Positions 51,395 to 58,493 of a DNA stretch of 64,000 nt are shown here, in pieces. Under the pieces are notes generated by a model. The model saw only the letters and a list, made by a program, of their open reading frames with translations, searched no databases and had not been told where the DNA came from. The first letter of the stretch is position 1, and every line of letters begins with the position of its first letter. A program made the position numbers and the translations under genes. The DNA is from Candidatus Riflebacteria bacterium HGW-Riflebacteria-2 (GTDB lineage: Bacteria > Muiribacteriota > Ozemobacteria > Ozemobacterales > Ozemobacteraceae), in NCBI GenBank assembly GCA_002839435.1, contig PGYA01000004.1, positions 62,001 to 126,000 on the forward strand. Direction: 5' to 3'.

Positions 51395-52263
51395 AGATAA
51401 CCCTTTTTATCGTGCTTTTGCTTGTCATTATGATGCCAATCGGCTGGTTCGCTGCTTCCGGCTCTGAGATGCTACGACTTACCCCTGTAATAGACGAAGT
51501 CTCTCCTTTGTATATGGGAGTAATTCCTTTCATTCAAGCCGAAAAACTGCGCGAACAGACGCAACCGGTCGGTGATTACCTGGCATATCGCATTGGTCGC
51601 CCGGTCAAGCTCACGACTGTGCCTGATTACGAAAGCCTGGCTCGTCTACTCGAACTTGGTAAAATACATATTGCCTGGTTTTCGCATGCTTCTCTCGAAA
51701 AGCTACGCGGTAATAGTGACTGGCAGGTCGTCTGCCGGCCGGTGCAATATGATAGTGTTCTTTACAGTGGTCAGATTGTAGTGCGCGAAGATAGCCCTTA
51801 TCAAACCGTGCAAGATCTGCGTGGTCGCAAGTTTGCTTACGTAGACAGGTTCTCCGGGTCGGGCTTCTATTTTCCAAACTTGTATTTCAAGGCTGAAGGC
51901 ATCAGACCGCTAGATTTTTTCAGCAGTGTCGAGTTTTCTCAAAGCCATCGCTCCAGCCTGCTGGGAGTGCTGGAGGGCAAGTATGACGCCGCAGCCGTAT
52001 TCTCTTCTGAACTGGTATACGAAGGTAGCGCAGGTCTGCGAGTGATTGCCCGCACTGGCCCAATCCCCAACGATCCGCTGGTCGTGCGCGCAGATATGGC
52101 GCCCGAACTCAAGGCTCAGATCGAAAAAGCCATGCTGACAATGCACGAAGACGCAAAGGGCATCGAGTATCTCAAATATCTCATGATTCTGCGCGGCACC
52201 TCAAAATATGCCGCAGAAAGCGAAGTGCAGACCCTTCTCGAACAATCCGCCCCGCCAGATTGA
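51391..52263 (+). CDS. PhnD-like periplasmic binding protein
   Basis: 290 residues with an N-terminal signal or anchor helix (ITLFIVLLLVIMMPIGWFAA). The fold is that of the phosphate/phosphonate-binding PhnD group: GVIPFIQAEKLREQTQPVGD, LARLLELGKIHIAWFSHASL, LRGRKFAYVDRFSGSGFYFP and VLEGKYDAAAVFSSELVYE. These proteins bind phosphonates or other oxyanions for ABC transporters or act as sensor inputs. No ABC permease or ATPase gene is nearby, so a role as ligand sensor for the upstream HAMP protein is possible. The ligand is unknown. Confidence 0.82.
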   Translation: MKITLFIVLLLVIMMPIGWFAASGSEMLRLTPVIDEVSPLYMGVIPFIQAEKLREQTQPVGDYLAYRIGRPVKLTTVPDYESLARLLELGKIHIAWFSHASLEKLRGNSDWQVVCRPVQYDSVLYSGQIVVREDSPYQTVQDLRGRKFAYVDRFSGSGFYFPNLYFKAEGIRPLDFFSSVEFSQSHRSSLLGVLEGKYDAAAVFSSELVYEGSAGLRVIARTGPIPNDPLVVRADMAPELKAQIEKAMLTMHEDAKGIEYLKYLMILRGTSKYAAESEVQTLLEQSAPPD

Positions 52264-52291
52264 AGCTTCAGCATGCATATGACAGGATTTA

Positions 52292-52320
52292 TTGAGGCTG
52301 GCGTTGAAATGTGGTAGAAT
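52292..52320 (+). promoter_or_regulatory. Promoter giving a near-leaderless transcript
   Basis: TTGAGG, a 17-base spacer, then TAGAAT. The -10 ends eight bases before the ATG at 52329, and no ribosome-binding site is present, so the mRNA would start at or next to the start codon. Confidence 0.55.
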
Positions 52321-52328
52321 GCAGCACT

Positions 52329-53450
52329 ATGAAAAACACTGAAATTCCTTTTTTTCTTGGCTACGTTGAACAGGCAATTGGCGGCGGCCAGGATCCTCTG
52401 AGCCCGCCGATCTCGATCAGCAGAAACGGCACCCTTGCCAAATGGCGTGGCAAGCTTAATTTTATCGATCTCAGGGCCAACGATCCCGCCCTCAAAAAAA
52501 ACGCCGCGGCATTCGAACAGGTGTTACAGAAGGCAGCTTCTCTCGAAATCAAGGTCATAATCACACTGCCGGAATATTCGCCGGTCTATTTTGACCTGCC
52601 ACCTGCACCCGAAGTTCCAGAGTCGAAGCGCCCGGCGCCACCAGCACCTCGTGGCGTCATTAAAGACAAGCGCCTGGCACACTTCAAGCCGGCATATCTT
52701 GCTTTGCCATCTTCGATCCAGGGGCATCCGTCATATTATGCGCTGTCTGTCGAAGAATGCCTGCCGATAATCGAACTGGCCGCAAAATACTCGGTCAGAG
52801 ATATCATTGTGCCTGTTTCCGAACCCGGCGTCTTTCTCGATCCGCAGGCCGAAATCCGGTTTAAAATAGCCTTGAAGGAGCTGCACGAAGCTGCAACAGC
52901 CGCTTCTATCACTCTGCACCTGCGTAATGGCGGCATTTCGCTCTCTGTTTACCGCAAACTGGCGCGTGAATTTGGCTGTAAATTTGCTTATGACGTGGGA
53001 ATTGCACATCTTGAGGGCGACAATATACTCGATACTTATCAGAAATTAGATGATGACATCTCGATTATCTCTCTCCAGCAGGTCTTGCCAGGTCTTGACA
53101 AATACAGCGGTCGGCGTGAGGCCATGGACAGAGCGCTCAAGGAATATGTCGCGGCTCGCAACGAGTATCGCCAGAGTCTCAAGGAAAAAGATGACAGCTA
53201 CAGTGAAAAATGTCTGAAACAGTTTAATTACGCGCTCAAGGATTATCAGGAGGCGCGTCGAAATTCATTCTTCAACCTTGGTCTGTATCAAAGTGGTGAC
53301 CTTAACCTGGTTCCATTGCTCAAAGAGATACGTCGCAGTATCGAAGCCGGTACCGAGAAGTATGTGCTTCTGGCAATGGTTCCCAATACGCGCAACAATG
53401 ATTTCGTCGTGCAGAAAGTCGCACCTGAAAACTTTTCGGGCGCTTTCTGA
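52329..53450 (+). CDS. Degenerate sugar-phosphate isomerase-like TIM-barrel protein
   Basis: 373 residues from the ATG at 52329; a GTG at 52311 lies upstream of the predicted transcript start. The order of segments follows the AP-endonuclease-2/xylose-isomerase-like barrel: FIDLRANDPALKKNAAAFEQ, a later strand VRDIIVPVSEPGVFLD, FAYDVGIAHLEGDNILDTYQ and LYQSGDLNLVPLLKEI. Some metal-ligand positions seem lost (LHLRNGG where an EN or EH pair is expected), and a charged helical insert (about 265-310) interrupts the barrel. It may be a non-catalytic or altered enzyme. It is cytoplasmic and stands alone before a TPR protein. Confidence 0.6.
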   Translation: MKNTEIPFFLGYVEQAIGGGQDPLSPPISISRNGTLAKWRGKLNFIDLRANDPALKKNAAAFEQVLQKAASLEIKVIITLPEYSPVYFDLPPAPEVPESKRPAPPAPRGVIKDKRLAHFKPAYLALPSSIQGHPSYYALSVEECLPIIELAAKYSVRDIIVPVSEPGVFLDPQAEIRFKIALKELHEAATAASITLHLRNGGISLSVYRKLAREFGCKFAYDVGIAHLEGDNILDTYQKLDDDISIISLQQVLPGLDKYSGRREAMDRALKEYVAARNEYRQSLKEKDDSYSEKCLKQFNYALKDYQEARRNSFFNLGLYQSGDLNLVPLLKEIRRSIEAGTEKYVLLAMVPNTRNNDFVVQKVAPENFSGAF

Positions 53451-53461
53451 GTGGTAAAAGC

Positions 53462-54604
53462 ATGAGAAAAGTCATACTCTGCCTGGTTCTGTGCGCAACC
53501 TGCCTGATGCCGGTTCCCGGTCCGGGTCAGGATGTCGCGGCCGCTGGGGTGACGGCGCCCTATACTTTGAATAACTGCTTGAGCCGTGCCGAAGAGCTGT
53601 TCCGCGCCAATAAGTATTCTGAGGCGCTGATTTTTTATTACGAAGGCATGAGCATGACCGCTAACGAAGAGATCAAGGCGCGTCTGCATTTTCGTATTGG
53701 CGAATGCCTCGAGGCGCTAAGGCGTTTCGATTTTGCTACTTATCACTACAAACTCGCCGTTCGGGGAAAACTGCCTGAGCTGCTGGTCAGCCGAGCCATC
53801 ATGAAGCTCGAACATCTGCCTGAGCTGGCGCAGACGGAAGAAGCCACCCGTCTTTTCAATCGCTCCATGGAACTCTACCGTCGTCGCAATATTCGCGATG
53901 CCATCGACAGTTATCTGGCCAGCCTCCGCCTGATGCCGACTCTGATGGCGCAGGATGAATCGGGCCTGATCGAAGATGCCGTCAAATACCTTACTTTTCT
54001 GTCAGAAAGCAAGGAACGTGAGCCCGATCGACTGCTTAAACTCGCCACTTTTCTCGAGTTACGTGGCGATGTCGAAAAGTCGATCGAGACGCTGCAGCAG
54101 ATCGCGATAATTTATCCTGAATCTGATCAGGCCCGCCAGGCTGACGAAAAGCTTGAGCAGTTCACGCAGCGGCGTACTGCTTATGTCGAACCGGTCAGAC
54201 CCGTAGATGCTCTAAGTGAAGTTTATGGTGAAGAACCGACACTGATTTTCAACGAAGCATTTGAATTCAGAAATGCCGGCACAATTTCGCGGCAGCTCGA
54301 AAATGCAGCATTTACGTTGCGCGCAGCCAACGAGCGCCCCGGCATTCCACCCGACCGTTTCGAAACGTTTTCGATAACTCTGGGGCAGGGGACCGACCAG
54401 CGCGATTTCTTATTCACGGCCGAAGAGGGAATCGATCAGAAGAATCTTAGTTTCGCGGCCGGTGGCGTAAACTATTCGGTCGCCTTTACTTCAATAAATC
54501 AGACGCACGGGTACATTCAAGACCTTTACGGCGACGGTCGTCGCGCGGTTACGCTTTTTTCGAATGTCGGGGTACAGCTTAAGATTGAGCGGCAGCAGGA
54601 CTGA
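53462..54604 (+). CDS. Exported TPR-repeat protein
   Basis: 380 residues with a signal peptide (RKVILCLVLCATCLMPVPGP). Residues about 40-240 contain four or more tetratricopeptide repeats (LSRAEELFRANKYSEALIFY, RLHFRIGECLEALRRFDFAT, RSMELYRRRNIRDAIDSYLA, DVEKSIETLQQIAIIYPESD). The last 120 residues are beta-rich with no recognised family. It is probably periplasmic and a protein-interaction scaffold. Its ATG is 11 bases after the preceding stop, and a small membrane protein gene follows 15 bases on. Confidence 0.78.
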   Translation: MRKVILCLVLCATCLMPVPGPGQDVAAAGVTAPYTLNNCLSRAEELFRANKYSEALIFYYEGMSMTANEEIKARLHFRIGECLEALRRFDFATYHYKLAVRGKLPELLVSRAIMKLEHLPELAQTEEATRLFNRSMELYRRRNIRDAIDSYLASLRLMPTLMAQDESGLIEDAVKYLTFLSESKEREPDRLLKLATFLELRGDVEKSIETLQQIAIIYPESDQARQADEKLEQFTQRRTAYVEPVRPVDALSEVYGEEPTLIFNEAFEFRNAGTISRQLENAAFTLRAANERPGIPPDRFETFSITLGQGTDQRDFLFTAEEGIDQKNLSFAAGGVNYSVAFTSINQTHGYIQDLYGDGRRAVTLFSNVGVQLKIERQQD

Positions 54605-54619
54605 CGGGGGAGAGCAATA

Positions 54620-54730
54620 ATGTTTTTTCAGATTTTTGGCTATGCTTTCGGATTGTTTATGGCTGTACATTATTACGTTTTTCTTGTGTTCCTGCCCGCG
54701 TTGATAGACAGTTTCCTTGACGATAAATAA
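54620..54730 (+). CDS. 36-residue single-pass membrane protein
   Basis: An ATG with GGGGGAG seven to eight bases upstream opens a short frame: MFFQIFGYAFGLFMAVHYYV continues as a hydrophobic, aromatic-rich helix and ends in an acidic tail (DSFLDDK) before TAA. A membrane helix of about 25 residues would cover most of the protein. It sits 15 bases after the TPR gene, in the same operon. Similar tiny proteins often tune larger membrane complexes, but no partner can be named. Confidence 0.5.
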   Translation: MFFQIFGYAFGLFMAVHYYVFLVFLPALIDSFLDDK

Positions 54731-54731
54731 T

Positions 54732-54762
54732 TTGCGCAATTTTTGCGGTTTTCTGTTATCAT
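54732..54762 (+). promoter_or_regulatory. Possible extended -10 promoter of the DUF4912 gene
   Basis: TATCAT preceded by TGT (extended -10), with TTGCGC 19 bases upstream of it. It lies in the 80-base gap before the gene at 54813. Confidence 0.4.
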
Positions 54763-54812
54763 ATCTGGAACGCCTTGGCGGACATTCCTTTTAGAGACCT
54801 TGGAGCGTGGAT

Positions 54813-56882
54813 ATGAGAACAAGATTTTCGGGGGAAGACCTCAACAGCCTGAGTCGGGAAGAGTTGTACGAACTTGCGCAAAAGCTCGAACTGAGTGTAC
54901 GTAAAAACAGCTCAAGAGAAAAACTTGTCGAAGCACTGCTGCCGCATGCACAGAAAACTGCTGCCAGGAAAGCCGCTGCTACGAAAAAATCTTCCACAAC
55001 GTCCAGCGTCAAGGTTCCCGACAAAAAATCTGCTACAAAATCTGCTGCGCCAGTAAAAAAAGCGGCCGAAAACATAAAAACCGCTGCTCCTAAGAAATCG
55101 ACCGGATCCGAAAAATCGGAGACTGCCAAAAAGGCCACAGCTTCGAAGCTGGCGGCCAAAAAAACTGAAGTTGCCGCTTCGGCCAAAAAACGTGGCAGGC
55201 CGGCCAGGGACGAGATTAAAGACGCAGTTGCCGAAGAACAACCTGTTGCCAGGAAAACCACAAAAAAGGCTGCTCCCGCCAAGCCAGTTGCAGAAAAAAG
55301 TGCAACAGTAAAGAAAGGGCGCGGCCGCCCGGCAAAAAGCGCAGTAAAAGCGCCAGAACCAGTTAATGCGCCAGAAAAAAAGAGTTCCGATAAATCCGCA
55401 AAAGCGGTAAAAGCCGTCGAGAAACCGGCGGAACCGGTAAAGCCATTGCCCAAAAAGAGCCCCGGTCGACCGCGAAAGAGTTCTGTAAAAGCACCTGACC
55501 CGATTGTCACGACCGAAGTGCCAACAGCAAAAAAGCGTGGTCGCCCGGCAAAAAGTAGCGTTACCCCGGCTGTAAAACCAGAACAGGCTGAGGAGCCGGT
55601 TGATGCTTCTGCATGTAACGTTTCTGAGGCGGCAGTAAAGGGTCTTGCCCGTGGTTTTGCCAGGAAGTCTGAAGATGTGCCGACAAAATCCAGAAGCAAA
55701 AAAGGCGCCGAAGTTTTCAAAGATGGCGTGGCAGTTCCGGTAGAATCGGCAGAATCTCACAAAACAAGCATGCCGGCAGCTGATAAAATAGAGCGTGAGC
55801 GCGAGAGACGCCATTCTTCTTTGAAGACAACCATGGAAGTTCCTATTTTTCAGCCAATCGCTCCAGTCGAAGCGGCTTCAACCATCAGCGAAGATGAACT
55901 GACTGGCGATCTGCCGCTGGAATACGGTGAAACCCGTATTGTGCTACAGATTCGCGATCCGCACTGGGCTTACGCTTACTGGGAGATCCCCCGGGTTGAG
56001 CTCAAACGCATCGAACTTGAAGTAGGTATTTTCGAATTTGCTCACTCACATTTTGTTCTGCGCCTGCACAACGTGTCTCAGGGCTTTTCACAGGAAATAA
56101 AACTCAGCGAGCATGCCCGCAACTGGTATATCTATCTTGAATACCCGCAAACCGTATATCAGGTCGAGCTTGGCATGCAGAGCCCAACTGAAGGCTATAC
56201 TTTTATTGCCCTTTCCAATCTTGTGCAGACACCACCCGATCGTGTCGCCGAAAGCTGGGCTGCACCAGTTCTGCCAGAACCAGAGCCCGAAACGGTAGAA
56301 AGGCTTGGCGGCCATGAGATTGCCGAACCGCCGCCGCAGTCCCCGGGAATTCCACAGATTACCGAACCGGCGCAGGTTTATTTTCAGAGCGTGACTGGCG
56401 AGTCGGTGCCACATCAGGGTTCTTCCGACCTTTTGGCCGGTCAGCGTCTGCAGGCTCCCGAGCAGCCTTCTGGTGAGGCTCCATTTGTGTCGGGTGGCAC
56501 CTCGTCTTTCGAAATGCCCGGTTCATACGCTATGCCTGGCTCTTTTGTCATGCCTGGCTCATTTGGTATGCCAACTTCGCCTGCTCCCACTTCCGCCGAC
56601 TGGACCTCTCCCGGCGCTGGTGGTTTTGGAGCCGGGCCGCTCGCGGCAGAAGATGACATATTTCTGGTGGCAGCCGTCGAAGTGATTGTATATGGCCAGG
56701 TAAAGATTGGTTGTGATCTGACTTTTCAGGGTCATCCACTGCGGGTTCGCCCTGATGGTACTTTCAGCTTGCGCCTGGCACTGCCTTTTGACAGCGGCCA
56801 CAGCATCGACCTGGTTGCAACTGACCCCCGCACCGGAAAGACACGTGTCATTAAAGCTGCCGTCACTCTCAAAAAGAGCTGA
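54813..56882 (+). CDS. SAP/Rho-N-like, histone-H1-like and DUF4912 fusion protein
   Basis: 689 residues from the ATG at 54813 (GGAG seven bases upstream; a GTG two codons earlier is too close). About 5-45 form a Rho-N/SAP-like helical domain (SREELYELAQKLELSVRKNS). About 45-290 are Lys/Ala/Pro-rich and histone-H1-like, with at least four AT-hook-type cores (KKRGRPARD, KGRGRPAKS, KSPGRPRKS, KKRGRPAKS). About 370-460 are a DUF4912 domain (TRIVLQIRDPHWAYAYWEIP). A Met/Pro/Gly-rich spacer and a C-terminal beta domain (GHPLRVRPDGTFSLRLALPF) follow. DUF4912 often neighbours GH57 enzymes, as it does here, nine bases upstream. Confidence 0.8.
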   Translation: MRTRFSGEDLNSLSREELYELAQKLELSVRKNSSREKLVEALLPHAQKTAARKAAATKKSSTTSSVKVPDKKSATKSAAPVKKAAENIKTAAPKKSTGSEKSETAKKATASKLAAKKTEVAASAKKRGRPARDEIKDAVAEEQPVARKTTKKAAPAKPVAEKSATVKKGRGRPAKSAVKAPEPVNAPEKKSSDKSAKAVKAVEKPAEPVKPLPKKSPGRPRKSSVKAPDPIVTTEVPTAKKRGRPAKSSVTPAVKPEQAEEPVDASACNVSEAAVKGLARGFARKSEDVPTKSRSKKGAEVFKDGVAVPVESAESHKTSMPAADKIERERERRHSSLKTTMEVPIFQPIAPVEAASTISEDELTGDLPLEYGETRIVLQIRDPHWAYAYWEIPRVELKRIELEVGIFEFAHSHFVLRLHNVSQGFSQEIKLSEHARNWYIYLEYPQTVYQVELGMQSPTEGYTFIALSNLVQTPPDRVAESWAAPVLPEPEPETVERLGGHEIAEPPPQSPGIPQITEPAQVYFQSVTGESVPHQGSSDLLAGQRLQAPEQPSGEAPFVSGGTSSFEMPGSYAMPGSFVMPGSFGMPTSPAPTSADWTSPGAGGFGAGPLAAEDDIFLVAAVEVIVYGQVKIGCDLTFQGHPLRVRPDGTFSLRLALPFDSGHSIDLVATDPRTGKTRVIKAAVTLKKS

Positions 56883-56891
56883 TATATCTCG

Positions 56892-58481
56892 ATGAATAAC
56901 ACTACAGGCTATCTTTCTCTGATATTGCATGCTCATCTTCCTTTTGTCCGCCATCCGGAACATGCCGACATGATGGAGGAAAGGTGGCTTTTTGAAGCGA
57001 TCACCGAAACCTATGTGCCGCTGCTCGATGTTTTCGGCAAACTTTGTGAAGATGGTATCGATTTTCGCATCACCATGACTTTGACGCCTCCTCTTGTAAA
57101 TATGCTGTCTGACGATCTGTTGATCGCACGTTATTCTCGTCACCTCGCACTACTCGAGGAGCTTGCCGACAAAGAAGTCGAGCGCACCCGCTGGATGCCG
57201 CAGTTTCATGCTTCGGCGCTGATGTATCGCGATAAGTTTCACCAGATTCGCAAAATTTTTAATTTCTGGCAGGGGAATCTGGTTAACGCTTTCAAAAGCT
57301 TTCAGGATGCTGGTGTGCTTGAGATTATCACCTGTTGCGCCACGCATGGCTTTCTGCCTTTGATCAATGATTTCAGAGAAGCGGTTCGGGCCCAGATCGA
57401 TATGGCTGTGCGCGATTATAAAAAACATTTTGGTCGGCAGCCGCGTGGCATCTGGCTGGCCGAGTGCGCCTACAACCCTGGCGACGACGAGATTCTCAAG
57501 GAGTTCGGTCTCGAATATTTTTTTACCGACACACATGGCATTCTCTTCGCTGATCCGCGCCCGACCTATGGTGTGTATGCCCCTATAGCCTGTCCTTCCG
57601 GGGTTGTCGCATTTGGCCGCGATGTTGAGAGCAGTCGACAGGTGTGGTCGGCGCATGAGGGTTACCCCGGCGACCCCGCCTATCGCGATTTTTATCGTGA
57701 TATCGGTTTCGATCTCGAATTCGACTACATCAGGCCCTATATTCATGAATCTGGACATCGGCTCAATACCGGCATTAAATATCATCGCATTACCTCGCGT
57801 GAGATCGAAGACAAAGAGCCATACAACTATCAGGATGCAATGGCGCGGGTTGCCGTGCATGCTGCGCATTTCCTGTGGTGCCGCGAACGCCAGATCGAAT
57901 ATCTGGTCGGCAACATGGAACGCAAGCCAATTGTCGTGTCGCCTTATGATGCCGAGCTTTTTGGGCACTGGTGGTATGAGGGCCCTGATTTCATTCATCT
58001 CGTTCTGCGCAAGATGGCGCTCGAAAGCAAGACCGTTAAGCTCGCCACCCCTTCTGATTATCTCGACGAATATCCGCGCAATCAGCAGTCAACGCCTTCA
58101 CTGTCGTCGTGGGGGCACAAAGGCTACAATGAGGTCTGGCTCGATGAGAGCAACGCCTGGATATATCCGCATATGCACAAGGCTTCCGAACGCATGATCG
58201 AGCTTGCCAACTCTTTCCCCAAAGCAGAAGGGCTGGCGCTGCGGGCTCTCAATCAGGCTGCCCGCGAGCTCATGCTGTTGCAGTCTTCTGACTGGGCCTT
58301 CATCATGAAGACCGGCACTACTGTAGAATATGCGCACAAACGCACAAAAGATCACGTATTTAGATTTACCAGGCTTTATGACGACATCAGAAACGGCAGC
58401 ATCAACGAGAACTGGCTGCGTGAGGTCGAACGCCGTGATAATATTTTTCCCGAGATGGATTACCGCATTTATCGCAGCTGA
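56892..58481 (+). CDS. GH57 family glucan-branching enzyme or amylase
   Basis: 529 residues. N-terminal LSLILHAHLPFVRHPEHADM is the GH57 signature start. The nucleophile Glu is in GIWLAECAYNPGDDEILKEF, and the second catalytic Asp is in VVSPYDAELFGHWWYEGP. The C-terminal helical domain (DUF1957-like) is present, which in characterised members goes with 1,4-alpha-glucan branching activity (glycogen synthesis). Cytoplasmic, no signal peptide. It follows the DUF4912 fusion by nine bases and precedes the CHASE2 gene by 12, so it is in the same operon. Confidence 0.9.
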   Translation: MNNTTGYLSLILHAHLPFVRHPEHADMMEERWLFEAITETYVPLLDVFGKLCEDGIDFRITMTLTPPLVNMLSDDLLIARYSRHLALLEELADKEVERTRWMPQFHASALMYRDKFHQIRKIFNFWQGNLVNAFKSFQDAGVLEIITCCATHGFLPLINDFREAVRAQIDMAVRDYKKHFGRQPRGIWLAECAYNPGDDEILKEFGLEYFFTDTHGILFADPRPTYGVYAPIACPSGVVAFGRDVESSRQVWSAHEGYPGDPAYRDFYRDIGFDLEFDYIRPYIHESGHRLNTGIKYHRITSREIEDKEPYNYQDAMARVAVHAAHFLWCRERQIEYLVGNMERKPIVVSPYDAELFGHWWYEGPDFIHLVLRKMALESKTVKLATPSDYLDEYPRNQQSTPSLSSWGHKGYNEVWLDESNAWIYPHMHKASERMIELANSFPKAEGLALRALNQAARELMLLQSSDWAFIMKTGTTVEYAHKRTKDHVFRFTRLYDDIRNGSINENWLREVERRDNIFPEMDYRIYRS

Positions 58482-58493
58482 TTGAGAGGTGTT

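Noticed and set aside
54791..55720. Long minus-strand frame of 309 codons opposite the DUF4912 fusion gene
   Set aside because: It mirrors the Lys/Ala-rich repeat region of the plus-strand gene; its Phe/Ala/Ser composition is a typical antisense artefact.
57150..57998. Minus-strand frame of 282 codons opposite the GH57 gene
   Set aside because: The plus strand carries catalytic GH57 motifs throughout this interval; the antisense frame has no start signal.
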